A stretch of DNA of 64,000 bases from Cyclobacterium roseum (GTDB lineage Bacteria > Bacteroidota > Bacteroidia > Cytophagales > Cyclobacteriaceae), in contig NZ_WNKF01000006.1 in assembly GCF_010119225.1 (NCBI RefSeq), positions 186,001-250,000 of the forward strand, read 5' to 3'. This document shows positions 18,027 to 27,288 of this stretch, one piece after another. The position numbers and the translations under genes were made by a program. Each line of letters starts with the position of its first letter. Positions within the stretch are counted from its first letter, which is position 1. The notes under the pieces were generated by a model. That model was not told the origin of the DNA, ran no database searches, and saw only the letters and a list, made by a program, of their open reading frames with translations.

Positions 18027-19240
18027 AATTGACCAAAAACATTCTTCAGCTCTCACTTTTTTTAGTGGCATTCCTCGCTTTTCAGGTAGATAGCCACGCA
18101 CAACTTTCCATACCACAGCTATCCGGGCAGGATGTTGATAGGCGGGTAATCATTACCGCAGTACCTTTTCTCAATTTTGCCCCGGACAGCAGGCATTCTG
18201 GTATGGGAGACGTAGGGGTGGCCACCTCTCCCGATGCCAATTCAGCCCACTGGAATGCGGGCAAACTGGCATTCATCGAAGATGACATGGGGTTTTCCTT
18301 ATCTTATTCTCCCTGGCTGGGGCGACTAGTACCGGACATGTCGCTAAACTACCTGACCGGCTACAAGCGGATCGATAATGTTTCTGCGTTTGGCCTGGAT
18401 CTAAGGTATTTTAATATGGGCGATATCCAATTAACAGACACAAGAGGTAATCCATTGGGGGATTTCAGCCCGCGGGACATTGCGATTGGTGGTACTTACT
18501 CCCGAAAATTATCGGATAACCTTTCCCTGGGTATCAGCGCACGATTCATCCACTCCAACCTTTCGGGTAATTTAAGCTCTGCCGGTGGCAACGAAAGCAG
18601 ACCCGGAGTAAGCATCGGAACGGATGTGGGGATCTACCACACTTCAGAAATCATACTATCGGATAAAGAAGCCAATTTCTCCTGGGGAGTTAACCTCTCC
18701 AATATAGGTCCTAAAATTACCTATAACAGTGCCGAGGACCTCGATTACCTGCCGACCAATCTGAAATTCGGATCCGCTTTGCAGCTTCCTATGGACGAAT
18801 TAAATACCATTACCCTCGCACTGGATTTTAATAAGATGCTGGTTCCTACCCCACCTTTGTACGAGGTGGATGAAAACGGACAATTGGTGCTGGACCCTAA
18901 TACCAATGAGCCGGTGATCGCGGCTGGTAAGGACCCAACCCGTCCACTGATCAGCGGAATGTTCGGGTCACCCTTTGATGCGCCAGATGGGTTTCGGGAA
19001 GAAATCCAGGAAATAATGATTTCTTTCGGTACCGAATATTCCTACGACGATAAATTTGCTTTGCGCGCTGGCTATTTCTATGAAAATCCAAAAAAAGGAG
19101 GCCGCAGGTATTTTACCATGGGCGTGGGTTTTAAATTCAACCGTCTGGGATTTGACTTTTCATACCTTGTCCCACAGGTACAAAACCATCCATTGGCAGA
19201 AACACTGAGGTTCACACTACTATATAACGTTCCAAGATGA
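18023..19240 (+). CDS. porV: PorV, type IX secretion outer-membrane shuttle protein
   Basis: PorV is a 14-stranded FadL-like outer-membrane barrel that binds cargo C-terminal domains, takes them from SprA and carries them to PorU. The 405 residues begin with a signal peptide cleaved near SHAQ (about residue 27). The conserved N-terminal block RVIITAVPFLNFAPDSRH (about 40-57) followed by SGMGDVGVA is diagnostic, as is the C-terminal barrel strand FTLLYNV. Translational overlap with porU upstream and with the M16 gene downstream (ATGA in both cases) shows tight coupling. Confidence 0.95.
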   Translation: MKLTKNILQLSLFLVAFLAFQVDSHAQLSIPQLSGQDVDRRVIITAVPFLNFAPDSRHSGMGDVGVATSPDANSAHWNAGKLAFIEDDMGFSLSYSPWLGRLVPDMSLNYLTGYKRIDNVSAFGLDLRYFNMGDIQLTDTRGNPLGDFSPRDIAIGGTYSRKLSDNLSLGISARFIHSNLSGNLSSAGGNESRPGVSIGTDVGIYHTSEIILSDKEANFSWGVNLSNIGPKITYNSAEDLDYLPTNLKFGSALQLPMDELNTITLALDFNKMLVPTPPLYEVDENGQLVLDPNTNEPVIAAGKDPTRPLISGMFGSPFDAPDGFREEIQEIMISFGTEYSYDDKFALRAGYFYENPKKGGRRYFTMGVGFKFNRLGFDFSYLVPQVQNHPLAETLRFTLLYNVPR

Positions 19241-20514
19241 GCATAGACCGCAGTCAGGCTCCCCCATTCCAGATACCCGATCAAATCAACCTAACACCTC
19301 CCGAATGCCGGCACCTTAAAGGCGGCACCCGGTTGTACTATATTCCGTCCCCGACCATCGCTGCGGTAAAGCTCGAAGTGATCTTTCCAGTGCATTTTCA
19401 GGAAAAGAAAGCCTTCAATCCGCTGGTTCCTTTTTTTATGCTGCACATGCTATCTGAGGGAACAAAAGACTTGCCATCAGAGGCATTAGATGATTTTTTT
19501 GACTTTCACGGCTCGGAAGTAGAAGTCATTTCAGGCTATGAGCGGCAGGGCCTCAGCTTATTGACCACCAAAAAACACCTTGCGAAGGTTTTGCCGGTAT
19601 TTCGTTCCTTGTTCACAGAAGCTGTATTTCCCGAAAAGAACCTGAAAAAACGGAAATCCCAGAAAAAGCTGAGCATCAGCATTCAGAATGAACAAACTTC
19701 CTCCCGGGCCAATCAGCTAATCCGATCCGGCCTTTTTGGGGAGCAGCACCCCTTTGGTTTCCAGGCTACCGAATCGGATGTAGATGCTATTTCCAGGGAG
19801 CAGCTTGTTTCCTACTACCAAACTGAATTTCTTACCCAATCTCATTTATTCGTAACCGGGCACCTTTCGGAAGCAGAACTCAGCTTACTGGAAAACTATT
19901 TTGAAGATTTACCACTGATTTCAGGAAAAAACACCAGCCCACCACTCGCTAGTCCTACCACGGGAAGGCAGGCCGAAGCGAAAGCCAATGCCCTGCAATC
20001 CAGTATCCGAATCGGTAAATGGATGGTCCCACTTACCCACCCGGATTACCTGCCGCTTTCCTTGTTCAATACCGTGCTGGGAGGATATTTCGGAAGCCGC
20101 CTGATTCGTAATATCCGGGAGGAAAAAGGGTATACCTATGGGATCAATAGTTTTTTAGGCAATCTGAACGGTGATTCCTACTGGATGGTGGCTGCGGATG
20201 TGAAAGGAGGGTATGGAGAGGAAGTGATCCGGGAAGTTTATAAGGAAATTCAGCGTCTGATAACCGATCCGATCCCAGGGGAGGAATTAGAAAAAATAAA
20301 AAATTACCTTGCCGGAAACCTGCTGGCTAAATTCAGTAGCCCTTTTGACTTGATGAGTCACTTTCAACACGTTTATTTTGAAGGGTTAGATTTCTCCTTT
20401 TACGCTCGAAAATTGGCCTTTATTAAAGATTTTGATGGCACCCAATTACAGGAAATGGGTGAGAATTATTTTTCTCCCGAATCGATGCAGGAAGTCATTG
20501 TTGGTCAGTTATAG
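19237..20514 (+). CDS. M16 peptidase homologue, zinc motif lost
   Basis: A 425-residue M16B (pitrilysin/MPP-like) protein without a signal peptide. In active members the zinc site is HxxEH; here the matching place reads FFMLH (66-70) before MLSEGT, so the first histidine and the glutamate are lost and only the last histidine remains. The second-domain substrate motif with the Arg/Tyr pair is kept (SRLIRNIREEKGYTYG, about 286-301). This is the pattern of the non-catalytic subunit of M16B heterodimers, which needs an active partner; none is in the window. It overlaps porV by four bases and ends the operon, overlapping the convergent glycosyltransferase gene by six bases. Confidence 0.85.
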   Translation: MSIDRSQAPPFQIPDQINLTPPECRHLKGGTRLYYIPSPTIAAVKLEVIFPVHFQEKKAFNPLVPFFMLHMLSEGTKDLPSEALDDFFDFHGSEVEVISGYERQGLSLLTTKKHLAKVLPVFRSLFTEAVFPEKNLKKRKSQKKLSISIQNEQTSSRANQLIRSGLFGEQHPFGFQATESDVDAISREQLVSYYQTEFLTQSHLFVTGHLSEAELSLLENYFEDLPLISGKNTSPPLASPTTGRQAEAKANALQSSIRIGKWMVPLTHPDYLPLSLFNTVLGGYFGSRLIRNIREEKGYTYGINSFLGNLNGDSYWMVAADVKGGYGEEVIREVYKEIQRLITDPIPGEELEKIKNYLAGNLLAKFSSPFDLMSHFQHVYFEGLDFSFYARKLAFIKDFDGTQLQEMGENYFSPESMQEVIVGQL

Positions 20515-21480
20515 TCCCTGCTTTTTTATCCACCACTGGTAAGCACCCGAAACATCCCATTTGGTGAGGAACCAGGTTTTATAAAGAAAAAATTTCCAGT
20601 TCCGGGGAAAATGGTGGGCGTACAATTCTAGAAATTGCCCAGCCACTTTGAAATTCGCGGAAGCCAGGGAATGTTTGGTTTCGTGCAAAATTCGAAATTT
20701 CAAGGCATGCCTTTCTTCCGATGTTCGTACCATAGCAGCTATTTTCTCGCAAACCCGGAGTGTAGAAGGAAGCAAGACTGAATGACGGGCCTGGTATTGA
20801 CGGGTCGAAAGCGATCCTGCCAGGATGCGCTTAGTTACTCCTAAATAATCCCCGTAGACAAAGGCATGATCTCGTGCCATTCTCACAAGCAGGTCAAAAT
20901 CCTCATAGGCAAGGTTTTCGTCATAGCCACCTGCTGCTTTCAAGACTGCCGCATCCAACACCAGAGCCGCCGAACTGATGGCGTACCTCCTCACCACCAC
21001 GGGGAAGACATTGCCTGCCGTCACGGGTACGTTCGATTTTCCCGAAGCATCCACCGGATAAAAAGGACGGGTACTCCCGTCGGGAAAAAGGTGAAGCACA
21101 TTGCTGAAGTAAATTTTCGCTCCTGTTTCCTGGAGGCGGTGAACTGCTCTGCTTAGGTGAAGGGGGGCCAGGAAATCATCGGCTGCCAAATCTACCACAT
21201 AAGTGCCGCTGACCTGGGTCAAAGCCCTATTGAATGCCCGGCAGTAATTGATGGGAGTATCGTGAAACAGGTACCTAACATTCAATTTTTCTTCGTTTTT
21301 CTCCACCCAGCCACGAATTACCTCCTGTGAAGAATCACTACTTCCATTATCTATTATAAACAGTGCTACGTGCGGGTACTCCTGTTGCAGCACACTTTCC
21401 ATAGCCGCTACTACGTAAGCTGCCTGATTATGACAGGTGCAAATCACCGAAACCAGCGGTTCGTCTTCCTTCAGATTCAT
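20509..21480 (-). CDS. Glycosyltransferase family 2
   Basis: A 323-residue GT-A fold glycosyltransferase. The N-terminal VSVICTCHNQAAYV block and the IIDNGSSDSSQEVI nucleotide-binding segment are classic GT2, and DLAADDFL supplies the acidic pair that binds the metal and UDP-sugar. The later YDENLAYEDFDLLVRMA block is the ED-containing acceptor motif. A longer frame starts at 21558, but its first 26 residues have no family similarity, so the ATG at 21480 just before the GT2 domain is chosen. No polysaccharide cluster surrounds it; the acceptor is unknown. No membrane segment is evident. Confidence 0.85.
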   Translation of the reverse strand: MNLKEDEPLVSVICTCHNQAAYVVAAMESVLQQEYPHVALFIIDNGSSDSSQEVIRGWVEKNEEKLNVRYLFHDTPINYCRAFNRALTQVSGTYVVDLAADDFLAPLHLSRAVHRLQETGAKIYFSNVLHLFPDGSTRPFYPVDASGKSNVPVTAGNVFPVVVRRYAISSAALVLDAAVLKAAGGYDENLAYEDFDLLVRMARDHAFVYGDYLGVTKRILAGSLSTRQYQARHSVLLPSTLRVCEKIAAMVRTSEERHALKFRILHETKHSLASANFKVAGQFLELYAHHFPRNWKFFLYKTWFLTKWDVSGAYQWWIKKQGL

Positions 21481-21713
21481 TTGAGCGTTTAAACTTTCGA
21501 TTATCCCTACCACGTGCAGGAAACAATACCTCGAATAACAACATCCGGGCGTTGACAATAAATCCCTCCCAGCCAGCCCGAAGCAATGGCCTAAAAACGG
21601 GTAATAACATTAATTTCTACCATATACCTGTATACTGGCTGGCAGATACATTCTATTTGGCTAAATTAGCAATTCTAATCCAGCCGGCAGCTACCTGAGA
21701 AGCACTCAAATTC

Positions 21714-22310
21714 ATGGAAGACACCTACCTGACCTTAAAAACAACTGCCAAAGGGCTCTACAAAGAGAAAGGGAGTAAATTTTTATCGTTTGCCTACCCG
21801 GTGGAAGATGAGGGAGAAATCCAGCAGATCCTGGACGAGCTCAAAAAATCCTACCACGATGCCCGGCATCATTGCTATGCCTATATCCTGGGTAAAAATC
21901 AGGAGGTATATCGAGCCAATGACGATGGTGAACCCCATCATAGCGCCGGGGACCCCATATTGGGGCAACTTCGCTCCCGGGAGCTAACGCAATCCCTGGT
22001 CGTGGTCGTGAGGTACTTTGGAGGGGTCAAGCTTGGTGTGGGTGGATTGGTGCGAGCCTACAAAACGGCTGCTGCAGAAGCCATTGATGCCGGTGAAGTG
22101 ATCCAAAAAACACTGTTCGCCAGCATTAGCATGCGCTTTGATTACCTATCGCTGGATGAAGTCATGCACCTCATCCAACGCCATGACCTGAAGATTTCAG
22201 ATCAGAAATTTGACTTGCGTTGTCAAATAAGAGTGGAATGCCGCCAAATACAGGAGGATGAAGTTAGAAAAATCCTTTCGACCGTTCCTTCTTTGGAATT
22301 TCTTACATAG
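21714..22310 (+). CDS. YigZ/IMPACT family protein
   Basis: A 198-residue protein of the UPF0029/IMPACT family, like E. coli YigZ. The first domain has the signature KGSKFLSFAYPV, ARHHCYAYILG and DDGEPHHSAGDPIL, followed by VVVVRYFGGVKLGVGGLVRAY, which is the family hallmark. The C-terminal part is the short ferredoxin-like second domain. The biochemical role in bacteria is unsettled. It converges with the exonuclease gene, overlapping it by eight bases. Confidence 0.92.
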   Translation: MEDTYLTLKTTAKGLYKEKGSKFLSFAYPVEDEGEIQQILDELKKSYHDARHHCYAYILGKNQEVYRANDDGEPHHSAGDPILGQLRSRELTQSLVVVVRYFGGVKLGVGGLVRAYKTAAAEAIDAGEVIQKTLFASISMRFDYLSLDEVMHLIQRHDLKISDQKFDLRCQIRVECRQIQEDEVRKILSTVPSLEFLT

Positions 22311-22905
22311 AGAAGATTTCATCCAGGTACCCCTGTCGATACAATTTCAAAAATATCTCCAAACAAGCCCAGGCATCCGTAGCAGCGTAGAGCATCTGCT
22401 TTTCTGTCAGGGCGGGAGCTTCCCAGTTGGACACCTGCTCGGATTTGGAAATCCGGATCCCCAGGACCATGGCACTAAGATTTCTCACCCCCACATTCAG
22501 GAAACCTACTTTTCGCAATTCTTCATTTAGGTCGAAAAAAGAATCGGGGGTAAAGTTAGGGTCCAGTTTTTTCAAGGCTTTGATATCGTCTCTGACGGCA
22601 GCCCCAACTTTTACAATATTGGCATTTTCCAGCAGTGCTTTTGCCTGAATGGGAAAACCCAGTTCGTTGAGACGGATAAGGTAAGCCGTTTCCCGGGTAG
22701 ACAATTGAAGTAAGGCAACGTCGTAGGAAACGCCTCTTCTAAATGCCGGCCTGGTTTCGGTGTCGAAGCCAATAAATTTTTGAGAAGCCAAATCTGATTC
22801 CATCCGTCGCAAGTCCTTTTGGTCCTGAACCAAGATGATTTCGCCGGGAAATGCTTCTATTTCCAGTTCATTTACTTCTTCTTTGGATATTTTAAGTGGT
22901 ATCAT
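22303..22905 (-). CDS. 3'-5' exonuclease domain protein, RNase D-like (DEDDy)
   Basis: A 200-residue protein consisting of a single DEDDy 3'-5' exonuclease domain. The metal-binding acidic residues are visible: D48 and E50 in GFDTET, D106 in AAVRDDIK, and the last motif Y173-xxx-D177 (YAATDAWA). There is no HRDC domain as in full RNase D, so this is the short stand-alone type found in many Bacteroidota. The substrate could be structured RNA or DNA. Its start overlaps the stop of the upstream nhaC gene by four bases (ATGA), so the two are cotranscribed. Confidence 0.88.
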   Translation of the reverse strand: MIPLKISKEEVNELEIEAFPGEIILVQDQKDLRRMESDLASQKFIGFDTETRPAFRRGVSYDVALLQLSTRETAYLIRLNELGFPIQAKALLENANIVKVGAAVRDDIKALKKLDPNFTPDSFFDLNEELRKVGFLNVGVRNLSAMVLGIRISKSEQVSNWEAPALTEKQMLYAATDAWACLEIFLKLYRQGYLDEIFSM

Positions 22906-24386
22906 GCCAAAATCTCTTCTTCTTTAATCTGTTCCATTTCTTCTTTTGAGTAATAATTAATCCCCCAATTCATATACCCAAACAAAATCGTCATGAACGG
23001 GCTAATAATATTAAAAAAACAATACGGGGCATAGGTAAGGGTGGCTACTCCTAAAACAGAGGCTTGGGTCGCGCCACAGGTATTCCAGGGGATCAAAACC
23101 GAAGTAACGGTAGCACTATCCTCCAGTGTCCTGCTGAGGTTTTCCCCCTTCAGGCCTTTCTTCTTGTAAATATCGGCATACATTCTGCCGGGAACCAAAA
23201 TAGCCAGGTATTGATCCGAGGTGGTAAGGTTGAAAAAGACACCAGTACCAGCGGTAGCGGCGATCAGGGACCCGACGGAGTTTACTTTGCTAATCACCGC
23301 CTCGGCGATGACCTTAAGCATGCCGCTTACCTCCATTATTCCTCCAAAAACCATGGCACACAAGATCAACCAAACGGTAAACAGCATCCCTGCCATCCCC
23401 CCGGTAACCAGTAACTCGTTAACAATTTCGTTGGAGGTAACAATAGCCGTGTCCCCAAACAACGCTTGCATCACAATGCTAAAGGTACGAAGCAATGCTC
23501 CTCCGTCCATGCCACGGGATAATTCCCGGATAATCTCCCCCTGAAAAATGACTGCGAAAACCCCTCCCAAGAGTGCTCCGGCGAGCAAGGTCGGAATGGC
23601 CGGGACCTTTTTTATAATAAGAAACAAAACGAGTGCGGGAACAATGAATAGCCAACCATTGACCACGAAGGTTTCAGAAATCACGTCGGAAATGGCTTGC
23701 ACCTGGCCGACTGTACCTTCGGGCTGCCCCATCACGCCGATGACCCCAAAGATCAGAAGGGTAATGGAGATAGAAGGCACTGTGGTTCTTACCATGTGCC
23801 GGATATGCGTGAACAAATCTGTCCCGGCCATGGCCGGAGCCAGGTTGGTGGTGTCCGAAAGCGGTGACATTTTATCCCCGAAGTAAGCCCCTGAAATAAT
23901 CGCTCCGCCAATGATGCCCTCTCCAAACCCCAGGGCTTTTCCGATCCCCAAAAGGGCGACCCCTACGGTAGCTACCGTCGTCCAGCTACTTCCAGTGGCA
24001 ATGGATACTACTCCACAAACCACACAGCCGGCTAATAAAAATATAGTAGGATTCAACACCTGAAGACCGTAATAAATCATCGCAGGGACAATTCCACTCA
24101 ACATCCAGGTTCCCGCTAGGGAGCCTATTAAAAGCAAAATCAAAATAGAGGACATGGCGGAGGAAATGCTTTTGATCATACCATCCTGAATGACATCCCA
24201 TTTTACACCCAATCTAAAAACAGCCAACAAGCCGGCTACCCCAGAAGAAATGACCAAGACCAACTGATTGGATCCAAAGAGTCCGTCTGTGCCAAAAACA
24301 TTGATATTGATCACCAAAAGGACAATCAGGAAGATGATTGGAAATAATGCCTCCCAGATGGACGGCCTTTTAGAAGTTGTACCCAT
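22902..24386 (-). CDS. nhaC: NhaC family sodium/proton antiporter
   Basis: A 494-residue inner-membrane antiporter with about eleven transmembrane segments. The NhaC family core is clear: ATGSSWTTVATVGVALLGIG, GAIISGAYFGDKMSPLSDTTNLAP (charged residues in a membrane segment) and the C-terminal VLIPWNTCGATQASVLGV. NhaC proteins export sodium in exchange for protons, although some members exchange carboxylates such as malate and lactate; the sequence does not separate these. It is the first gene of a two-gene operon with the exonuclease and is divergent from the Mpo1-like gene. Confidence 0.9.
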   Translation of the reverse strand: MGTTSKRPSIWEALFPIIFLIVLLVININVFGTDGLFGSNQLVLVISSGVAGLLAVFRLGVKWDVIQDGMIKSISSAMSSILILLLIGSLAGTWMLSGIVPAMIYYGLQVLNPTIFLLAGCVVCGVVSIATGSSWTTVATVGVALLGIGKALGFGEGIIGGAIISGAYFGDKMSPLSDTTNLAPAMAGTDLFTHIRHMVRTTVPSISITLLIFGVIGVMGQPEGTVGQVQAISDVISETFVVNGWLFIVPALVLFLIIKKVPAIPTLLAGALLGGVFAVIFQGEIIRELSRGMDGGALLRTFSIVMQALFGDTAIVTSNEIVNELLVTGGMAGMLFTVWLILCAMVFGGIMEVSGMLKVIAEAVISKVNSVGSLIAATAGTGVFFNLTTSDQYLAILVPGRMYADIYKKKGLKGENLSRTLEDSATVTSVLIPWNTCGATQASVLGVATLTYAPYCFFNIISPFMTILFGYMNWGINYYSKEEMEQIKEEEILA

Positions 24387-24582
24387 TATGACTGGTCTAA
24401 GAAAAGATAAACCTAAAGTTAAAAAAAAATATGTATTTACCGCCCAAACCGCTGATACTCTTTGTTACTTAAAGACTAACGCATGCTTTCCAAATTTTAT
24501 TCTGAATGTATGGAAAGGTATTTGTTTTTCAATTATTTTATTTAACTTAATACCAAATAATTTGGCTTAACGATACAGGTTC

Positions 24583-25062
24583 ATGAGAAAAATTGACAGC
24601 CTGCTACAGGAATATGACCTCAGCCACCAAAATCCCACCAACAAATCCATCCATTGGCTTTGTGTTCCGGCTATTTACTTCAGCTTAGTGGGATTGCTTT
24701 ACAGTATCCCTCCCGGTCCTCTGAGAGAGATGGAGTTTCTGCTAAGCCATTTTGCCAATTGGGCCACTCCGGCATTGTTGCTGGTATGGATCTATTACCT
24801 GGCACTTTCGCCACCTTTGGCATTGGGGATGATGCTTTTTACGGCCCTCTGCCTGGCGGTGGCAAGCGTATTCACTTTAATATTGCCCTTTCCACTTTGG
24901 GGCTTTTGTTTGGGGCTTTTTGTACTTGCCTGGATTTTTCAATTTTACGGGCATAAAATGGAAGGAAAAAAACCCTCTTTTCTAAAAGATTTGCAATTCC
25001 TTTTGATTGGGCCTGCATGGCTGATGCATTTCATATACAAGCGTTTAGGACTTGCCTATTGA
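24583..25062 (+). CDS. Mpo1-like (DUF962) membrane protein
   Basis: A 159-residue membrane protein of the DUF962/Mpo1 family. Yeast Mpo1 is an iron-dependent dioxygenase that shortens 2-hydroxy fatty acids by one carbon. The histidines expected to bind iron are present: H15 and H24 in the N-terminal SHQNPTNKSIHW block, and the FYGHKMEGKKPSFL block near residue 120. About four hydrophobic segments are seen, and the C-terminus PAWLMHFIYKRL is typical. Whether the bacterial protein has the same activity is inferred from the family only. Confidence 0.85.
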   Translation: MRKIDSLLQEYDLSHQNPTNKSIHWLCVPAIYFSLVGLLYSIPPGPLREMEFLLSHFANWATPALLLVWIYYLALSPPLALGMMLFTALCLAVASVFTLILPFPLWGFCLGLFVLAWIFQFYGHKMEGKKPSFLKDLQFLLIGPAWLMHFIYKRLGLAY

Positions 25063-25189
25063 GTTTTCCAATAATACTTTCAGGAAAATCATGCTGTATT
25101 TCCCGTCACCCTACCATTTAAATGCTTGCTTTATTTTTATTATATTCAGGGAAATTTGATCCGAACGTATTTTTAACCCGAAACAATAA

Positions 25190-27208
25190 ATGAATCCTTT
25201 TATACTCGCAGCGGCTGAAATACCCCTTTTGTCTGACATTGTAGTCATATTCGGACTGTCTACGTTGGTGATATTGCTTTTCATGCGGCTAAAGTTACCT
25301 ACCATTATTGGGTACCTGCTGACGGGAGCGATTGCTGGACCTTATGGGCTTTCCCTGGTAGATGCCTCCACGGCGGTGGAAGTCTTATCAGAGATTGGGG
25401 TAATCCTTCTGCTTTTTGTAATTGGGATGGAATTTTCGCTGAAAAGCCTGATGGCTATCAAGAAGGCGGTATTTATCGGTGGCAGCTTGCAGGTGCTCCT
25501 CACCATCGGAGCCACTACCCTGATAACGTATTCTTTCGGGTATGACTGGAATAAGGCCGTGTTTTTTGGGTTTCTGTTTGCCCTGAGCAGTACGGCCATC
25601 GTTCTTAAACTACTGCAGGAGACAGGGCAGGTAAATAGCATTTCCGGAAGAACCACCCTTGCCATATTGATTTTTCAGGATATCATCATTGTTCCATTGG
25701 TGCTATTAACGCCCATGCTTGCCGGAGAATCGGACAATGTCCTGCTTTCACTAACCTATATGGTGCTTAAAGGCGGCCTGGTGATCGTATTAACCATCCT
25801 TAGCGCTAAGTACCTCATCCCGCAGTTGCTGTACCGAGTCGCCAAGTCAAAAAACGAAGAACTGTTTCTCTTGAGCATTATCGTTACCTGTTTCGCCGTA
25901 GCTTATGTCACCTCATTATTGGGGTTATCGCTGGGTTTAGGAGCTTTTCTTGCAGGACTGATCATAAGCGAATCTGAATACAGCCACCACGCTACCGGGA
26001 AAATCCTACCCTTTCGGGAAATATTCCTCAGTTTCTTTTTTGTATCCGTGGGCATGCTATTCGATCTGGGTTTTTTGTTGGATAACATTCTGATTATCCT
26101 GGCGCTTGTCCTGCTGACCTTTGTTGTCAAATTTCTGATTACTACCCTGGCCGTAAAATCCATTGGTAGTGATCTTAAGGGTTCTTTTATCGTAGGGTTT
26201 TCTATCTTTCAGGTCGGTGAATTTTCCTTATTGCTGGCAAAAGAAGGACTTGAATACGAGCTTTTAGATCCCATTACCTATCAATACTTCCTGGCGATTT
26301 CTATTTTGACCATGGTAATGACACCCTTTATCTTAAAGAAAAGAGAAAATCTTGCCTGCAGGGTGCTGAATATCCCTTTACCAGAGAAAATAAAGTCCCG
26401 GTTTGGAGAAAAACCAGTGGCTCATATCGCTAAGATTGAAACCGATGAACTTGGCGATCATCTTGTCATTATCGGTTTCGGGCTGAATGGCCGGAATTTG
26501 GCGCGCGCAGCAAAGAGAGCCAACATTGCCTATGCGATCATAGAAATGAACCCCGAAACCGTACGGGTAGAGTCTGCCAAAGGAGAACCCATCATGTATG
26601 GAGATGCCGCCAATCCGGTGGTCTTAGAGCACGTGAAAATCCACAAAGCAAGGGTGGCTGTGATTGCTATCTCCAACCATGAAGCAACACGAGGCATCAT
26701 TACCAATATCCGCGCGATCACCCAAAATGCCTTTATCATCGTTAGGACACGATATGTAAACGAAATAGAGGCCATGCTACGACTAGGTGCCGACGAGGTG
26801 ATTCCCGAAGAATTTGAGACATCCATTGAGATATTTACCCGGGTGCTGAACAAGTACCTGGTACCCAAAGGAGAAATCGATGATTTCACCCACGATGTAC
26901 GCTACCACAACTACGAGGTATTTCGCTCCCTGCAAGGAGACAGCGGTTCAACCATCGCCCTGGATATTCCCGAAATCAATTTCGCAGGAATTAAAATTGA
27001 AAAGGATCACGGCGCTTTTATCGGAAAAGCCATTAAGGAGATTAATTTGCGGGAAAAAGTGGGGATCAACCTGGTGGCTATTAAAAGGGATGGAATGACA
27101 AACACGGATATTGATGGAGATACCAAAATCAAGTTAGGGGATATCGTCTACGTGGTGGCCCGACAGGAGGCCCTGGAGAAGTTTGAAGAAGACGTTAGCA
27201 TTTCCTAA
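25190..27208 (+). CDS. CPA2 cation:proton antiporter with RCK domains (KefB/KefC-like)
   Basis: A 672-residue protein. Residues about 1-390 are a 12-segment Na/H exchanger domain of the CPA2 family, with LSSTAIVLKLLQETGQ and GAFLAGLIISESEY core motifs. A cytoplasmic TrkA-N (RCK) domain starts near residue 422 with the Rossmann motif VIIGFGLNGRNLA, and a TrkA-C domain fills about 580-672. KefB/KefC proteins export potassium and are gated by glutathione adducts, but Bacteroidota homologues may carry other cations. It has no KefF/KefG partner gene nearby. A strong bidirectional terminator separates it from queA. Confidence 0.9.
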   Translation: MNPFILAAAEIPLLSDIVVIFGLSTLVILLFMRLKLPTIIGYLLTGAIAGPYGLSLVDASTAVEVLSEIGVILLLFVIGMEFSLKSLMAIKKAVFIGGSLQVLLTIGATTLITYSFGYDWNKAVFFGFLFALSSTAIVLKLLQETGQVNSISGRTTLAILIFQDIIIVPLVLLTPMLAGESDNVLLSLTYMVLKGGLVIVLTILSAKYLIPQLLYRVAKSKNEELFLLSIIVTCFAVAYVTSLLGLSLGLGAFLAGLIISESEYSHHATGKILPFREIFLSFFFVSVGMLFDLGFLLDNILIILALVLLTFVVKFLITTLAVKSIGSDLKGSFIVGFSIFQVGEFSLLLAKEGLEYELLDPITYQYFLAISILTMVMTPFILKKRENLACRVLNIPLPEKIKSRFGEKPVAHIAKIETDELGDHLVIIGFGLNGRNLARAAKRANIAYAIIEMNPETVRVESAKGEPIMYGDAANPVVLEHVKIHKARVAVIAISNHEATRGIITNIRAITQNAFIIVRTRYVNEIEAMLRLGADEVIPEEFETSIEIFTRVLNKYLVPKGEIDDFTHDVRYHNYEVFRSLQGDSGSTIALDIPEINFAGIKIEKDHGAFIGKAIKEINLREKVGINLVAIKRDGMTNTDIDGDTKIKLGDIVYVVARQEALEKFEEDVSIS

Positions 27209-27234
27209 CCGCCGCAGTAAAATTAGGAGCAAAT

Positions 27235-27269
27235 AAAAAATCCTGTCGCTTTTTCCGACAGGATTTTTT
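27235..27269. terminator. Bidirectional terminator between antiporter gene and queA
   Basis: A 14-base perfect stem (AAAAAATCCTGTCG at 27235-27248, CGACAGGATTTTTT at 27256-27269) with a 7-base loop. A-rich and T-rich flanks allow it to work for both convergent genes. Confidence 0.9.
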
Positions 27270-27288
27270 ATTAACAGCCTGAAAAGGC

